Positions 1 to 10,181 are shown, counted from the stretch's first letter. The stretch: 64,000 nucleotides of DNA from Planctomycetota bacterium (GCA_014238855.1 JABAAH010000001.1:141936-205935); one strand, 5' to 3'. The notes: generated from the sequence alone by a model not told the origin. Translations and numbers: made by a program.

Positions 1-1
1 A

Positions 2-274
2 GAGCAGAAAAAAGAACTTGGAAATGTTCTCAGACTTCTTCTTGAACCATTCCGACCGAGTGATCAAAATGAAATTGACCACTGCCTAGCATCACAGGGC
101 GGAATTGATGCGTGTCGTCTGGTTTATTACAAAGATAAAGACCTCGGAGATGATGGTGTGTGGGACAACTGGCGACTTGAAGGCCCAGCATTTGTCTGGC
201 ATTTCCGCGGAGCGCCTCACGTCCACGTATGGGTCAATATTGCAGATAGCCCCCAGGTCCCGACGAATGCCTGA
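2..274 (+). CDS. DUF3500-family protein, C-terminal end (5' truncated by window edge)
   Basis: Frame 2 is open from the window edge and encodes the last 90 residues of a protein that starts outside, so the ORF track does not list it. The segment contains LEGPAFVWHFRGAPHVHVW, which I recognise as the C-terminal block of DUF3500 proteins, a family of unknown biochemical role common in planctomycetes. The stop codon TGA lies 8 nt inside the next gene, if that gene starts at 267, which suggests the two are translated from one message. Assignment is from motif recall only. Confidence 0.65.
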   Translation, partial: EQKKELGNVLRLLLEPFRPSDQNEIDHCLASQGGIDACRLVYYKDKDLGDDGVWDNWRLEGPAFVWHFRGAPHVHVWVNIADSPQVPTNA

Positions 275-1445
275 CTGCTGTATTGTTGGGGGTGGCGTCA
301 TTGGCCTGTCGATTGCCCGAGAAATCGCTGGACGAGGCCGTTCTGTAGCTGTTATCAGTCGTGATACGTTGCGAAAAAGTGCGAGTTGGGCGGCCGCCGG
401 TATTTTCCCCGCCCAACCAAGAGACACTCTCACTGATCACAACGGAAGCCCCATAGAGCGACTAACGCAATATAGTGATCGGCTCCACGAACAGTGGACG
501 AAATCACTTCTCGAAGAAACTGGGATCAACAACGGCTTCCGGCGCTGCGGTAGCCTTGCCATGGCCACAACGAAAGAAACAGTATCTCAGATACAGGCCA
601 ATGAAGAAAAATGGAAGCGATTGCGAGTGAAACACGAGAGTCTTTCACCAACAGATCTAAGTGACATTGAACCCGTCCTGCATGGTGCCGTAATCACTCG
701 CCAAGTACGCAAAGCATTTTACTTACCGGATGAAACGCAGGTACGTCCTCCCCGACACCTTGCGGCATTACGATCTGCTTGCTTAAGCCGTGGTGTCGAA
801 ATACTCGACGGCCACCACGTGCTAGATTTTGAATTCGATTCAAACCGCATCGTTGCAATCAATACTGAAGACCAAAACTCGACACCACGATCAATTCGTG
901 GTGATCAGTTCTGTATCGCAGCTGGAGCATGGTCTGAACAGTTGCTTCAAAAACTTGATATCAAATTGCCTACGAAGCCATGGCGAGGGCAAATCTTACT
1001 GCACAAGATGGAACCCGGAGTGCTCCGCCATATTATCAACTTTGGCTCAGGCCTTGACTACATGATCCCACGAGATGATGGACACCTTCTTATCGGATCA
1101 ACTATAGAAGATGCGGGCTTTGATTCATCAACGACACCTGCATCACTTTGCCGGATGAAAAAAATTGCTTGTGAAGTTCTCCCTGACGTCATGGCTCAGG
1201 AGCCAACATCTTCTTGGGCTGGGCTGCGGCCTGGCTCGCCAGATGGACTACCAACCGTCGGCCGTATACCGTCAGCAGACAATGCATGGCTAGCAACAGG
1301 GCATTACCGTTCGGGCTTTCATCTTTCAACGGGAACAGCGCTTCTGATCTCTGATTCAATGTGTGGCATACCAACTGAATTGCCATTAGATTCATTCTCA
1401 ACTGACCGAGAAGGACTAAGAAGACTTACTCGGTCAACCAAATGA
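267..1445 (+). CDS. thiO: Glycine oxidase ThiO-like FAD-dependent oxidoreductase
   Basis: The product is a D-amino-acid-oxidase-fold flavoenzyme. In thiamine synthesis ThiO oxidises glycine to dehydroglycine (iminoacetate) for the thiazole ring. The start at 267 is preferred over the tracked 105 because the FAD-binding GGGVIGL motif then sits at residues 8-14, where this family has it. The 54 extra residues of the longer ORF overlap the DUF3500 reading frame. The C-terminal part has the family block WAGLRPGSPDGLP near residue 316, followed by ATGHYRSGFHLSTGTA. Length from 267 is 392 residues, close to typical ThiO (about 370). It overlaps the DUF3500 gene by 8 nt. No other thi genes are in the window, so a role on another amine substrate is possible. 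Confidence 0.8.
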   Translation: MPDCCIVGGGVIGLSIAREIAGRGRSVAVISRDTLRKSASWAAAGIFPAQPRDTLTDHNGSPIERLTQYSDRLHEQWTKSLLEETGINNGFRRCGSLAMATTKETVSQIQANEEKWKRLRVKHESLSPTDLSDIEPVLHGAVITRQVRKAFYLPDETQVRPPRHLAALRSACLSRGVEILDGHHVLDFEFDSNRIVAINTEDQNSTPRSIRGDQFCIAAGAWSEQLLQKLDIKLPTKPWRGQILLHKMEPGVLRHIINFGSGLDYMIPRDDGHLLIGSTIEDAGFDSSTTPASLCRMKKIACEVLPDVMAQEPTSSWAGLRPGSPDGLPTVGRIPSADNAWLATGHYRSGFHLSTGTALLISDSMCGIPTELPLDSFSTDREGLRRLTRSTK

Positions 1446-1586
1446 ATGACTCGATTTTGCTATAAAAAAGCATGCCTGTCGCCAGCATCAGGTGGGGACA
1501 TAAAGTAACTTTCGCGTTCCACTTCCCGAACCTCCGTCGTAATATAGAACGATGCAAACAAATCAATATCAACACGCAGGTTACTA

Positions 1587-3383
1587 TCAACGCACAGGAT
1601 CAAAAAGAATCGTATGGAGGCTTGCCTGATCAACATCTCCTTCGAGACACTGGACAAACACCCGATATTTGCCGCTCTCTGGGAATTCGAGCCATCCAAT
1701 CGGAAAAGTCTGATAATTATGCGAAGAGTTTTGTTGGTTTTGGATAGATTTACCACCGTGAATACCGACTTGCCAAACAAGCCTTCCTTCTCCTGCATAA
1801 TCTAATGAAACCTGGTATTCGCCAGGCACAAGAACGTCAACTTCCCATGATAATTCAGCATCGGTATTAAACTCATGGCCGTGCACAATCCGTTTCCATT
1901 CGCCAAACTTTTCCATCCAACGCTTCTCCGACTTCTTCAATCCTTCGACATCAGCAAACTCAACAGGCAATCTTGTAGTCGCCTCTGGGTCAATCGTTAG
2001 AACTGGATCAATTATTGGAGTCTTTGAGAAGTTTAATTGGATTACTGATGCTAGTGGATCAGGAGCTTTCGCAGGGACTTTAATGACAATGTGCTTGCCG
2101 CGACGCTCACAAACAAGATCAACGGACTCACTGTCACACAACAATTTCACACGTTCAACGTCCTGTTGAACATTTGGAAGATAAAGCTCACCGGAACTTG
2201 GCCACTGAAAAACTGAGAGAAACATTGTCTTATTTTTACTGGTCACATCACCCCAAGGCAGGGCATGCTGCCAAGGCGAACCCCCGACGTCGTACACAAC
2301 CTGTGGATAGCGAGCAATCCAATCACCAGCAGTACGTAGCGAGTTGGCGCATCGCATAGCAACACTTCCGTCACCGCGGGGGCCTATGTTCAACATATAC
2401 GTGCCACCCCTGGCAACACATGCAATGAGACGCTCGAGTATTTGTTTTGGTGACTTCCAATTTTCGTCATACCACGCGTATGCCCAGGAATCGTTGGTGG
2501 TATCAACGCTTTCCCATAAGCCATCGATATTAACGATTGGCACTTCCATATCACCGAGCGTCTGATAGTCGCCAAGCTCATGACCGGCTCTCCCGGACAC
2601 CATCGCTCGAGGCTGGTTTTGGTGCACCACTTCGACAAGCTTTTCGACATAGTGTTTTGGCATTGCTCCAGGTGTATCGAACCACACGATTTCTATCGGA
2701 CCATACTGTGTTGTAATTTCCCTGACCTGAGGCAGGCATTTCTTCTCAAAATAATCATCAAATGTTGCAGTCTTACCATTCGCATCCACTTTTGGACCAT
2801 TTCCACCTCCTGGAAAAGTCCAATCTTGATTATGCGAATAGTAAAATCCGAAACCAAGTCCTTGATTACGGCAAGCCGCTGCCAGATCTTTCATCGGATC
2901 TTTCCCCCAAGGAGTTGCATCCACAATATTGAAGTCGCACGCCTTTGATTCATACATGGCGAAGCCGTCATGGTGCTTCGCAGTAATAACTATATATTTC
3001 ATCCCTGCATCACGGGCGAGCTTTGCAATGGCATCCGCATCAAAATCGATTGGATTGAATGTCTTTGCAAGTTCCTTGTACTCCGAAACAGGAATACCAG
3101 CCATGCGCTGATTCATAATCCACTCACCTATACCGTAATAGGTTTTTCCTTCTACTTTGTTGCCTAACTGGGAGTACAGCCCCCAATGAATAAACATTGC
3201 GTAATTGCCCTGATCAAAAAGCTGCCCCCTGCTTGCATTTTCAGCCCGGAGCTTTATGACACGCGCACCCCACAAACTATCCATAGACTGCTGGTCAATG
3301 ACATTTTCAGCAGCTTTATTTTCATGAATAAAACGGACCGAACAGATTGTCACCAACACGAAAACAAGAACGCTAAATCTCAT
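1587..3383 (-). CDS. Secreted alpha-L-fucosidase, GH29
   Basis: This is a glycoside hydrolase family 29 enzyme that releases L-fucose from oligosaccharides or glycans. Residues 1-25 form a signal peptide, so it acts in the periplasm or outside. The catalytic domain follows: FIHWGLYS (about residue 64), TAKHHDGFAMYES (about 135) and IVWFDTPGA, where Asp236 is the likely nucleophile. YMLNIGPRGDG closes the barrel. About 220 further residues form a C-terminal beta-rich region. Length is 598 residues. It is the last gene of the fucose cluster, 245 nt downstream of the aldolase gene, so it may have its own promoter. The general acid cannot be placed by eye, which is usual in GH29. Confidence 0.9.
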   Translation of the reverse strand: MRFSVLVFVLVTICSVRFIHENKAAENVIDQQSMDSLWGARVIKLRAENASRGQLFDQGNYAMFIHWGLYSQLGNKVEGKTYYGIGEWIMNQRMAGIPVSEYKELAKTFNPIDFDADAIAKLARDAGMKYIVITAKHHDGFAMYESKACDFNIVDATPWGKDPMKDLAAACRNQGLGFGFYYSHNQDWTFPGGGNGPKVDANGKTATFDDYFEKKCLPQVREITTQYGPIEIVWFDTPGAMPKHYVEKLVEVVHQNQPRAMVSGRAGHELGDYQTLGDMEVPIVNIDGLWESVDTTNDSWAYAWYDENWKSPKQILERLIACVARGGTYMLNIGPRGDGSVAMRCANSLRTAGDWIARYPQVVYDVGGSPWQHALPWGDVTSKNKTMFLSVFQWPSSGELYLPNVQQDVERVKLLCDSESVDLVCERRGKHIVIKVPAKAPDPLASVIQLNFSKTPIIDPVLTIDPEATTRLPVEFADVEGLKKSEKRWMEKFGEWKRIVHGHEFNTDAELSWEVDVLVPGEYQVSLDYAGEGRLVWQVGIHGGKSIQNQQNSSHNYQTFPIGWLEFPESGKYRVFVQCLEGDVDQASLHTILFDPVR

Positions 3384-3628
3384 TCAGTAACCCTTACATA
3401 AAAACATAGAGATCGTATTCATGCCCCTAAGCTATCAAGCAAAACGGGGGTGAGTATCGACCAATAGAACCATGATTTCCGACGTATCATTCAACAGTCC
3501 GTATCTTACTGACCATCTGGTAATACAGTTTAGTTAGTCGAGTCTTTCTCTCAATCAGGAGAACACATGACAACTCGCGTATGGATCGCCATGTTCTCAC
3601 CGAACTACCAACACCTACGCCATCTCAC

Positions 3629-4381
3629 CTATAGCTTCAACGCTCGCTGTCGATAATGCTCATCGGTTCGATTTGAGATTCGGTCAACATCCTCAGCGCT
3701 CATAAAAGTAGGCCCTCCCAAAGCGGCTGCTCCCACAAAGATTTGTGCAGCCTTGTGAGCCATCAGCATCGCTGCTTTTACAGCCCCCGAGGTCTTGCCA
3801 AGAGTAATAAGGCCATGATTTTCGAGAAGAATCACACGAGGAGCACAGCCATAACTATCTAGATACGTATCGGTCGCAAGACGGATTGATTTCGACAGCG
3901 ATAATCCAGGATCAGTGTAAGGAATAAGCACCGAGTGAGCCCCACAGCAGACTATTTCATCAGGAAAAAGCTTTCGCGTTGCAAATTGACTCGCACGTGG
4001 TGAACAGAGAATCTGATTCACTGCGATACTATGTGTATGCCCAACAAAATGGACACCCTCTAGTGACAACAGGTACGCATGGAACAGAGTCTCGACAGAC
4101 GGTTTTTTTGCCGATGCGTCAACTCGACTCGCTAAGAGCGAGTCTTCGATTATCTGATCAGACATCGTATCTTGATCAAGCATCGGAAGAAGAGAATCAA
4201 ACCTGCAGGCAACAAGGTCCTCGCTCGTGAGTGTCTGAAGGCAACTGCCACTCGCTTTAACAAGAAACGTATGCTCGTCAACCCGAGCCGATGTGTTTCC
4301 CTCACCAAGGATTGCCAACTGTCGCCTCTCTTCACCAAGAAAATGTGAGAGTTCTAACAGCGTATCTCGAGTTGCCGACAT
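3629..4381 (-). CDS. Class II aldolase, L-fuculose-1-phosphate aldolase-like
   Basis: This is a zinc-dependent class II aldolase/adducin-fold enzyme of 250 residues (E. coli FucA has 215). The expected reaction is cleavage of L-fuculose 1-phosphate to dihydroxyacetone phosphate and L-lactaldehyde. Visible residues are GEGNTSARV (phosphate loop, about 26), catalytic Glu97 in PSVET, zinc ligands His115 and His117 in GHTHS, and His189 in ENHGLITLG. The ATG at 4381 has GGAAG a few bases upstream. It lies 63 nt downstream of fucI, in the same direction. The context argues for fuculose phosphate, but members of this family also act on rhamnulose phosphate and other sugars, and no fuculokinase is present to make the substrate. 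Confidence 0.8.
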   Translation of the reverse strand: MSATRDTLLELSHFLGEERRQLAILGEGNTSARVDEHTFLVKASGSCLQTLTSEDLVACRFDSLLPMLDQDTMSDQIIEDSLLASRVDASAKKPSVETLFHAYLLSLEGVHFVGHTHSIAVNQILCSPRASQFATRKLFPDEIVCCGAHSVLIPYTDPGLSLSKSIRLATDTYLDSYGCAPRVILLENHGLITLGKTSGAVKAAMLMAHKAAQIFVGAAALGGPTFMSAEDVDRISNRTDEHYRQRALKL

Positions 4382-4444
4382 AATGCTTCCATGACTTTAC
4401 AAAGTACAAACACTCATACCACTTCTACTTACACAACGCCTTCT

Positions 4445-6247
4445 CTACCCACGACCATAGAGGGGACCAAAGGCCTGGCAGGCTCTAAAGTCAGCTCCCT
4501 CAAGACCATCGGTGCCAAAAGCATTCCATGCACTTGGCCGAAACACTCTGTCAGCTGCCACATTATGCATGTAGACGGGAATTCTTAAGATAGATGCCAA
4601 CGTTATGAACAGGTGCCCGACGTGGCCGGCAGTCATAACACAGTGATTTGCACCCCAATGATTCATGACCTCATATGTGGAAGTGAACGCGCCTCGCCCG
4701 GTAATCGTCGGAGCGAACCAAGTGGTTGGCCATGTTGGATTCGTTCGCTGATCAAGAACGTCGTGAACAGTACCGGGAAGTTCAACCGTATAGCCTTCTG
4801 CAATCTGAATTGCTGGCCCGAGACCTGCTACTAAATTGATACGAGTCATTGTTGCCGGCATGTCTCCGAGGGTCCGATACCGGGTGCTCAGACCACCTCC
4901 AGGAAAGTATTCAGTAATTGATGGATGCCACGTTGTTGCCTGAAGGCACTTAGCTGCTTCATCATCAGTTATCTCCCAGAACGGCTTCATCGTCGGCTTG
5001 CCGTCCTGATCCATTTGTTGTCCCGTACCATCAAGTGCCGCTGGCCCAGAATTAATGAGATGGAGCAAGCCATCAGCTGCTGCCCCCTCTAACTGATAGC
5101 CTTCACACGCTCCAGCAACTGCCTCAGGACTCCAATACGTACGCAAATCAGCAAAAATTTGCGCAGTGTTGGTAAGTAAGTGCCCACACAACATAGTGGC
5201 TGCATTGAGGGCATCATTCTCGGTGGCAACGATGTAGGGTGCCCGCTTACCATTCCAGTCGAAAGAGGTGTTCAAGATGGCTTCAAGAAAATCACCATTT
5301 GGAAAATGATCAGTCCATTGCCGCTGGCCCTGAAACCCAGCGGCAATTGCACCGTGTCCCTGCGCCTGTTCCTGGAGCCCCATCTCAGCAAGTCGCTTGT
5401 TGCCAACCATCAGGTCACGAGCAATCAAACACATTTTAACCGAGTCGGACCACTCCGAATCAAGGTGTTCGCGGGATCGTTTCGTCTCGTCGCTATTGTA
5501 GTCGTCACCCTCCGGGCAGTTCTCTTTCACCCAGGCAAGAGCCTGCTCGTACTCATCATGATCAAACTGCCCCTTGTTCATGCGCCCGACAAACTCAGTC
5601 ATGTCGATGTCTTCAACTCGCATGCCAAACCATTTCTCCCAAAACGCATAATCAACCATTGAACCAGCAATACCCATTGAAGTACCGCCCATCGACAAAT
5701 AGGACTTGCCCCGCATCAACGCAGCGGCAAGCCCACATCGGGCAAAATCAAGGATTTTACTCCGCACATCAGCGGGCATATTAGCGTCACCAGCATCTTG
5801 TACATCTCGACCATATATCCCGAATGCCGGAATACCTTTCTGGCTGTGTCCAGCAAGTACTGCAGCGAGGTACACAGCACCAGGACGTTCGGTACCATTA
5901 AATCCAAATACTGCCTTCGGCCGCAACGGATCCATGTCCATGGTTTCACTTCCATAGCACCAGCAGGGAGTAACTGTCAGTGAGACTCCTACGTTTTCCT
6001 TGCGAAACAAGTCATCGCACGCACTGGCCTCAGCAACTCCACCGATACATGTGTCCGCTATGACGCAGTCTACTGGTGCACCATTTGGATAACGCAATTC
6101 ACTGGACACCAATTCCGCTACACGGCGGGCCAGATTCATCGTCTGGTCTTCCAACGATTCACGAACTCCACCAAGTCGGCCATCAATTGTTGGCCGAATA
6201 CCAATTCTCGGGAGGACACCATTCCAAATTGTGGGGACTGTACTCAT
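4445..6247 (-). CDS. fucI: L-fucose isomerase
   Basis: FucI interconverts L-fucose and L-fuculose in the cytoplasm with a divalent metal. The protein is about 600 residues, the normal family length. It begins with [20 protein letters not shown], the family's N-terminal signature, and contains [26 protein letters not shown] and, near the C-terminus, [18 protein letters not shown]. The tracked ORF starts at 6283 with a TTG; I prefer the ATG at 6247 because GAGAG lies about 8 nt upstream and the fold starts just after. It sits 52 nt downstream of fucP and 63 nt upstream of the aldolase gene, so these three are probably one operon. Confidence 0.93.
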   Translation of the reverse strand: MSTVPTIWNGVLPRIGIRPTIDGRLGGVRESLEDQTMNLARRVAELVSSELRYPNGAPVDCVIADTCIGGVAEASACDDLFRKENVGVSLTVTPCWCYGSETMDMDPLRPKAVFGFNGTERPGAVYLAAVLAGHSQKGIPAFGIYGRDVQDAGDANMPADVRSKILDFARCGLAAALMRGKSYLSMGGTSMGIAGSMVDYAFWEKWFGMRVEDIDMTEFVGRMNKGQFDHDEYEQALAWVKENCPEGDDYNSDETKRSREHLDSEWSDSVKMCLIARDLMVGNKRLAEMGLQEQAQGHGAIAAGFQGQRQWTDHFPNGDFLEAILNTSFDWNGKRAPYIVATENDALNAATMLCGHLLTNTAQIFADLRTYWSPEAVAGACEGYQLEGAAADGLLHLINSGPAALDGTGQQMDQDGKPTMKPFWEITDDEAAKCLQATTWHPSITEYFPGGGLSTRYRTLGDMPATMTRINLVAGLGPAIQIAEGYTVELPGTVHDVLDQRTNPTWPTTWFAPTITGRGAFTSTYEVMNHWGANHCVMTAGHVGHLFITLASILRIPVYMHNVAADRVFRPSAWNAFGTDGLEGADFRACQAFGPLYGRG

Positions 6248-6299
6248 GAATATTCTCTCATCAAATGAAAAATTCTCGGACAATGAAAAATCTCATCAA

Positions 6300-7715
6300 T
6301 CAGCTCTCTATGGCAGACTTCGGAGAAAACAAGGCAACCGCAAAGCCAAAAACTGCAACAACCACAAAGCAACTCAGTGGAAGAAAAAACGAGAGGCGTA
6401 CTGGCTCAAGCATCTGACCAGCGATGGTCATGCCGTCGCCATCAATTATTGCGCCTTGCAAACGTGGCATAAACGCACCACCAACAATTGCAAAAATCAA
6501 ACCCGCTGATCCTAATTTCGCATCATTTGGACTGAGTCCGTTCAGGGCAATTCCATAAATTGTTGGAAACATGAGCGACATACAAGCAGACACACCGACA
6601 AGACAGTAAAGACCCGTGAGCCCCTGCAGGAAGATCGCCCCGGCAGTCAGCAGACCACCTCCCACAGCTAGTACACCAAGCAACAAGCCGGGAGCCATGT
6701 ATTTCAGTATGAACGTACAGATAAAACGACTCGCAAGAAAAATACCCATAGCAAGAATGTTGTAATTCTGTGCTTGGGCAGCACTTAATCCCAGAAGCGT
6801 CATTCCGTAGTGAATAACAAATGTCCAAGTCATTATCTGTGCACCAACATAAAAAGTTTGCGCAATAACACCCCCGACATACTGCCAATTTGTAAATAGA
6901 TTCTGAGCAAGCGTCATAACATGAATTCCTTCATCTTCCTGCCCTGTGTCCGGCAGCCTCGAAATGACAAAAAGAAGCAGGACAGCGAGTACGACTAAAG
7001 CGATAACTACATAAGGGGTCCTGACAACTGCTAAATCATGGGAGACCATTGCCTCATACTTCTGCGGTTCCGCCGTTGCAGAATCTTCCATTGCTTTGGT
7101 TATGAGTTTATCGACATCACTGGGCAGCATCGTTGCATATTCTGGATGTCTCGCAATCTCGGCCTCTCGAAATTGTGAGACTTCAAGCCCTGGGAGAATG
7201 AACATGCTCGCCACCACCATGCCGGTAAGAGACCCAATTGGATTAAATGCTTGAGCCAGGTTTAGTCTTTGCGTTGCAGTACTTCGTGGCCCCATTGAGA
7301 GAATATACGGATTGGCCGTTGTCTCTAAGAAAGCAAGGCCAAACGTCAGAATGTAGAAACCCACAAGGAAGACATTAAATTCCATCATCAAGCTTGCTGG
7401 AATAGTCATCGCAGCACCTACTGCATATAGAAGCAGCCCAATAATAATCCCAGACTTGTACGAAACTTTCCGAATAAGCAGTGCTGCTGGAATCGCCATC
7501 GTGGCATATCCACCATAGAAGGCCCATTGCACTAAACTGCTTTGTGCATTGGAAATAAGAAATATTTCTTTAAAGGCACGAACGAGTGGATTGGTGATAT
7601 CGTTCGCAAATCCCCATAACGCAAATAATGACGTTACAAGAATAAACGGTACAACGAAGTGTTTCGGAACTACCGCCTCTTGAGACGTCGTAGTCGCTGC
7701 TTTTGTTTTCTGCAT
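6300..7715 (-). CDS. fucP: L-fucose:H+ symporter, major facilitator superfamily
   Basis: This is an inner-membrane sugar/proton symporter of the FHS family with about 12 hydrophobic segments. The N-terminus FALWGFANDITNPLV is the family signature around TM1. Later motifs are GLAFLETTANPYIL and LMFPTIYGIALNGL. The tracked start at 7811 is too early: the ATG at 7715 is preceded by GAGGAGG six bases upstream and starts directly before the first membrane span, giving 471 residues. A charged insertion of about 50 residues follows TM6, which makes the protein longer than E. coli FucP (438). It is the first gene of the fucose operon, with a 375-nt leader region upstream. Other sugars cannot be excluded, but the neighbouring fucI supports fucose. 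Confidence 0.88.
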   Translation of the reverse strand: MQKTKAATTTSQEAVVPKHFVVPFILVTSLFALWGFANDITNPLVRAFKEIFLISNAQSSLVQWAFYGGYATMAIPAALLIRKVSYKSGIIIGLLLYAVGAAMTIPASLMMEFNVFLVGFYILTFGLAFLETTANPYILSMGPRSTATQRLNLAQAFNPIGSLTGMVVASMFILPGLEVSQFREAEIARHPEYATMLPSDVDKLITKAMEDSATAEPQKYEAMVSHDLAVVRTPYVVIALVVLAVLLLFVISRLPDTGQEDEGIHVMTLAQNLFTNWQYVGGVIAQTFYVGAQIMTWTFVIHYGMTLLGLSAAQAQNYNILAMGIFLASRFICTFILKYMAPGLLLGVLAVGGGLLTAGAIFLQGLTGLYCLVGVSACMSLMFPTIYGIALNGLSPNDAKLGSAGLIFAIVGGAFMPRLQGAIIDGDGMTIAGQMLEPVRLSFFLPLSCFVVVAVFGFAVALFSPKSAIES

Positions 7716-8090
7716 GCCTAACCTCCTCAATAACCACCAATCGAATACACACGCTTCAACTGGACAGATCCCCGGACTTGCAACAGCCCTTAGTTGTAAC
7801 AAACCAGACACTACCCGCGATAGGAGGGATGCAACTTTTCACAACTTATGGCAACTCATGCAAACACCTGATTCGTCAGCAAGCAACTCAAACACACACG
7901 CTGTATTATTATTTGTGTCTTACATTGAGTAAATGAATCCAGAACAGCTACCTGTGGGACACATTTCCCGAAGCACTTGCCCGCTGGTTTTCCAATAAGT
8001 ACGGGATTTGATATTAGGGCGGTACTCAAACTAGATACCGACGATCCATAACATCGGCACGGCAGCACTGTAGACCACCATCACGAAAAC
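7716..8090. other. Intergenic region upstream of fucP
   Basis: These 375 bases should hold the promoter and any operator of the fucose operon, which reads leftwards. I see the strong Shine-Dalgarno of fucP at the left edge and an imperfect inverted repeat, CGGTA...TACCG, at about 8020-8040. I cannot assign either a regulator or a promoter from the bases alone. The ORFs tracked across this stretch have no family features and no ribosome binding sites. Confidence 0.4.
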
Positions 8091-9149
8091 CTATTGTTGC
8101 TGATTTTTTTGACAGTCGTCGTCTGCTGGGACCGAGCGGCCCACCTCGTCAACGGGATGTGTATACAGGTAACGCCACACTGATTCGTGCATGTACTTGC
8201 CACTCTTGCTTTGGAACGCCCGACTGCCCGGCTGCACACTGCCGTGTGCTTTTTTTTCGTTACCGCCTACATCGAAGTCAGTAATCAAGCGACGCGTGTT
8301 TTGATAAGGAGGCCGTGAGTTGTCGACATTGACAATCGGGCCATATTGATTCATTCCTAACATTTCCCAACTACGACAATAGTGATCGGCTTTCCATCCA
8401 CTATCAAGAACGTGCGAGAATCCAAAATAGCGATTCGTGGGGGTTGCCGAGGGCAGGGCCTGCCACATCTGATATTGGTCACGGGGACCACACAACGCTA
8501 CGACGCGACTGACTTTGACATACTTTGCGAACCGTGCAGCGGTGGTGGAGCCATGCGAACTGCCAGAAACAATGACTTTTCTCCAATCGATTCCCTTTCG
8601 ATCTGCATTCAAAAATTGTCCCCAGTCCCCCTCGGGATTAGTGCGTTCCAACCACTTCACAAATTGATAGGCACGTTCCATCATGCCGTCGGATTTCGGA
8701 ATACTGACCTCATCACTGAAATCTTTTCCTGTCGCTGCTTCCAACCGAATATTCCCGCGACAGTGTGGATCAACTGGTTTCTCTTGGCAGCAAACGGAAA
8801 ACCATGACCTTGCATACTCCACTTGGATTGCGTGTAACCCGTAGTCAGCCAGACGATCAAAGAGAGCTTGATTGTGACCCATGAGCCAGATAACAAGTTT
8901 GCCACGCTGAGGAACCGACATATCAACAATCGCATTTTGAATATCAGCAGGCTTACCACTGGCGTTTTCGAGTACGAATTTGATATCTGGATGTGACCGA
9001 ACTCGACGATCGATCACACTTGCCCTCACCTGTAATTCATAACGCTTTGATTTCGATGCAAGCTGTTCCGCAAACGCAAGCCGCCCACACGTTACAAATA
9101 AAATGACTCCGATGCACATGAACGCTGAGAAACCAATCTTTGTCCCCAT
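8091..9149 (-). CDS. Secreted alpha/beta-hydrolase-like protein
   Basis: The first 27 residues form a signal peptide ending in LAFA, so the 352-residue product is exported. GSSHG at 196-200 is a G-x-S-x-G nucleophile elbow (Ser198) after a hydrophobic strand, KVIV. LVIWLMGHNQ near 85 looks like the strand and turn that precede the oxyanion site. A late His in KYMHESVWRY could complete a triad. Several cysteines (CCQEKPVDPHC) may form disulfides. I do not recognise the substrate; the fold resembles uncharacterised planctomycete hydrolases sometimes called BPSS1187-like. It reads in the same direction as the fucose genes but is separated from fucP by 375 nt. A carbohydrate-esterase role is possible and is only an inference from position. 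Confidence 0.55.
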   Translation of the reverse strand: MGTKIGFSAFMCIGVILFVTCGRLAFAEQLASKSKRYELQVRASVIDRRVRSHPDIKFVLENASGKPADIQNAIVDMSVPQRGKLVIWLMGHNQALFDRLADYGLHAIQVEYARSWFSVCCQEKPVDPHCRGNIRLEAATGKDFSDEVSIPKSDGMMERAYQFVKWLERTNPEGDWGQFLNADRKGIDWRKVIVSGSSHGSTTAARFAKYVKVSRVVALCGPRDQYQMWQALPSATPTNRYFGFSHVLDSGWKADHYCRSWEMLGMNQYGPIVNVDNSRPPYQNTRRLITDFDVGGNEKKAHGSVQPGSRAFQSKSGKYMHESVWRYLYTHPVDEVGRSVPADDDCQKNQQQ

Positions 9150-9408
9150 CTCTTATCTTCTTCCGTACTAAATGAGATATACCTTGCCACCGAAGACCTA
9201 TCGCATTTGAAGTGTAGCGACTGTACATAAAGGGTGCGCGTTTCGATGAATCACGTAACACATCATATTAAATTGAAATGCAGGTCAGCGAAAATCCGAA
9301 CAACGTGTCACCAAATAATGATCAAGAACGATCATAGCTCTCAAGCATAACTTTTTCACAGACAATGTATGCCTCGAACTTGAACAGCAACCTTCAATTG
9401 ACCGTGTG

Positions 9409-10167
9409 TCATGCTGCTGCTGCATGAAGTCGTTCATGAATCTGCTCGATATCGTCAGCCTGAATGGTCGTGCCAGGCTGGCTCCCTGCAACAACTCGAG
9501 CCATACCGACAAGGCGAAAGACATCTTCCAGGATCCCACCAGTTATTTGATGAATGACCAACCACGCGCTCTCCGAGCATGCGTGGCTATTTGCAGCCAG
9601 CTGTGTTTCCACAATGCTTCGTGTCTCGGAAAGCGATAGCGGATGAATTACTGAACGCAGCAAAACCTTGTCAAGCAAGCCACGATCTCGAGATAACAAC
9701 GTCATCAAACGACCCCGTCCACCAAAAACAATTGAAGCTTTTGGCACCTGCAGCCATATCGCTTCAGAAACTGATCCCAACAGATCAACTGTTGCGAGAT
9801 GACAATTATCGACAGCGACCACGACGTTACCAGTAGTCGCGCATGCTGCAAACTGTGAAAATACTTCGGCTTGCCTCACATCAATTTGCACAACATGCGA
9901 TGCTCCATGAAGCCTCATTACAAGAGCACTCATCACCGTTGAAACACCGGAACCGCCGGGACCACAAAGAACTGCAAGGCTCGATTCCTGCAAGACGGCG
10001 TACTGCAAGCGTGCAACAGCAGCACGCTGAGAATGAAATAGTTGTATCGTGGAAGGCTGAGTTTTCCATCCACCATCCACCACTCCAGAACGTGACCCTA
10101 ACCCAGGAGCCGAAGAATAACTTATATGCGAGCCCAAAGACATCAATGGCTTTGCTTGATTCATCAT
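9409..10167 (-). CDS. ExeA-like AAA ATPase with degenerate P-loop
   Basis: The product resembles the ExeA/GspA-type AAA ATPases used in secretion and in exosortase or capsule loci. The tracked start at 10230 overlaps the upstream gene; the ATG pair at 10167/10164 has GGAGAG a few bases upstream and leaves a 14-nt gap, giving about 252 residues. The Walker A segment reads GPGGSGVST (69-77), so the invariant lysine is valine (Val75). The Walker B segment reads VVVAVDNCH (Asp120), with Asn where ExeA proteins have the catalytic Glu. Sensor-like and C-terminal helical parts are still recognisable. It is the last gene of a three-gene cluster. Hydrolysis seems unlikely, so a structural or nucleotide-sensing role is plausible. 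Confidence 0.6.
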   Translation of the reverse strand: MMNQAKPLMSLGSHISYSSAPGLGSRSGVVDGGWKTQPSTIQLFHSQRAAVARLQYAVLQESSLAVLCGPGGSGVSTVMSALVMRLHGASHVVQIDVRQAEVFSQFAACATTGNVVVAVDNCHLATVDLLGSVSEAIWLQVPKASIVFGGRGRLMTLLSRDRGLLDKVLLRSVIHPLSLSETRSIVETQLAANSHACSESAWLVIHQITGGILEDVFRLVGMARVVAGSQPGTTIQADDIEQIHERLHAAAA

Positions 10168-10181
10168 CGTACTCTCCAACA

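Noticed and set aside
3567-3656. 29-codon + strand ORF with AGGAG upstream, between the fucosidase and aldolase genes
   Set aside because: It overlaps the aldolase gene end on the opposite strand and has no recognisable features; a single good ribosome binding site is not enough.
5180-5662. 160-residue ORF antisense to fucI
   Set aside because: Shadow of a well supported gene; no family motif.
9318-9335. ATGATC/GATCAT inverted repeat
   Set aside because: Six-base stem without a U tract in an A/T-rich spacer; expected by chance.
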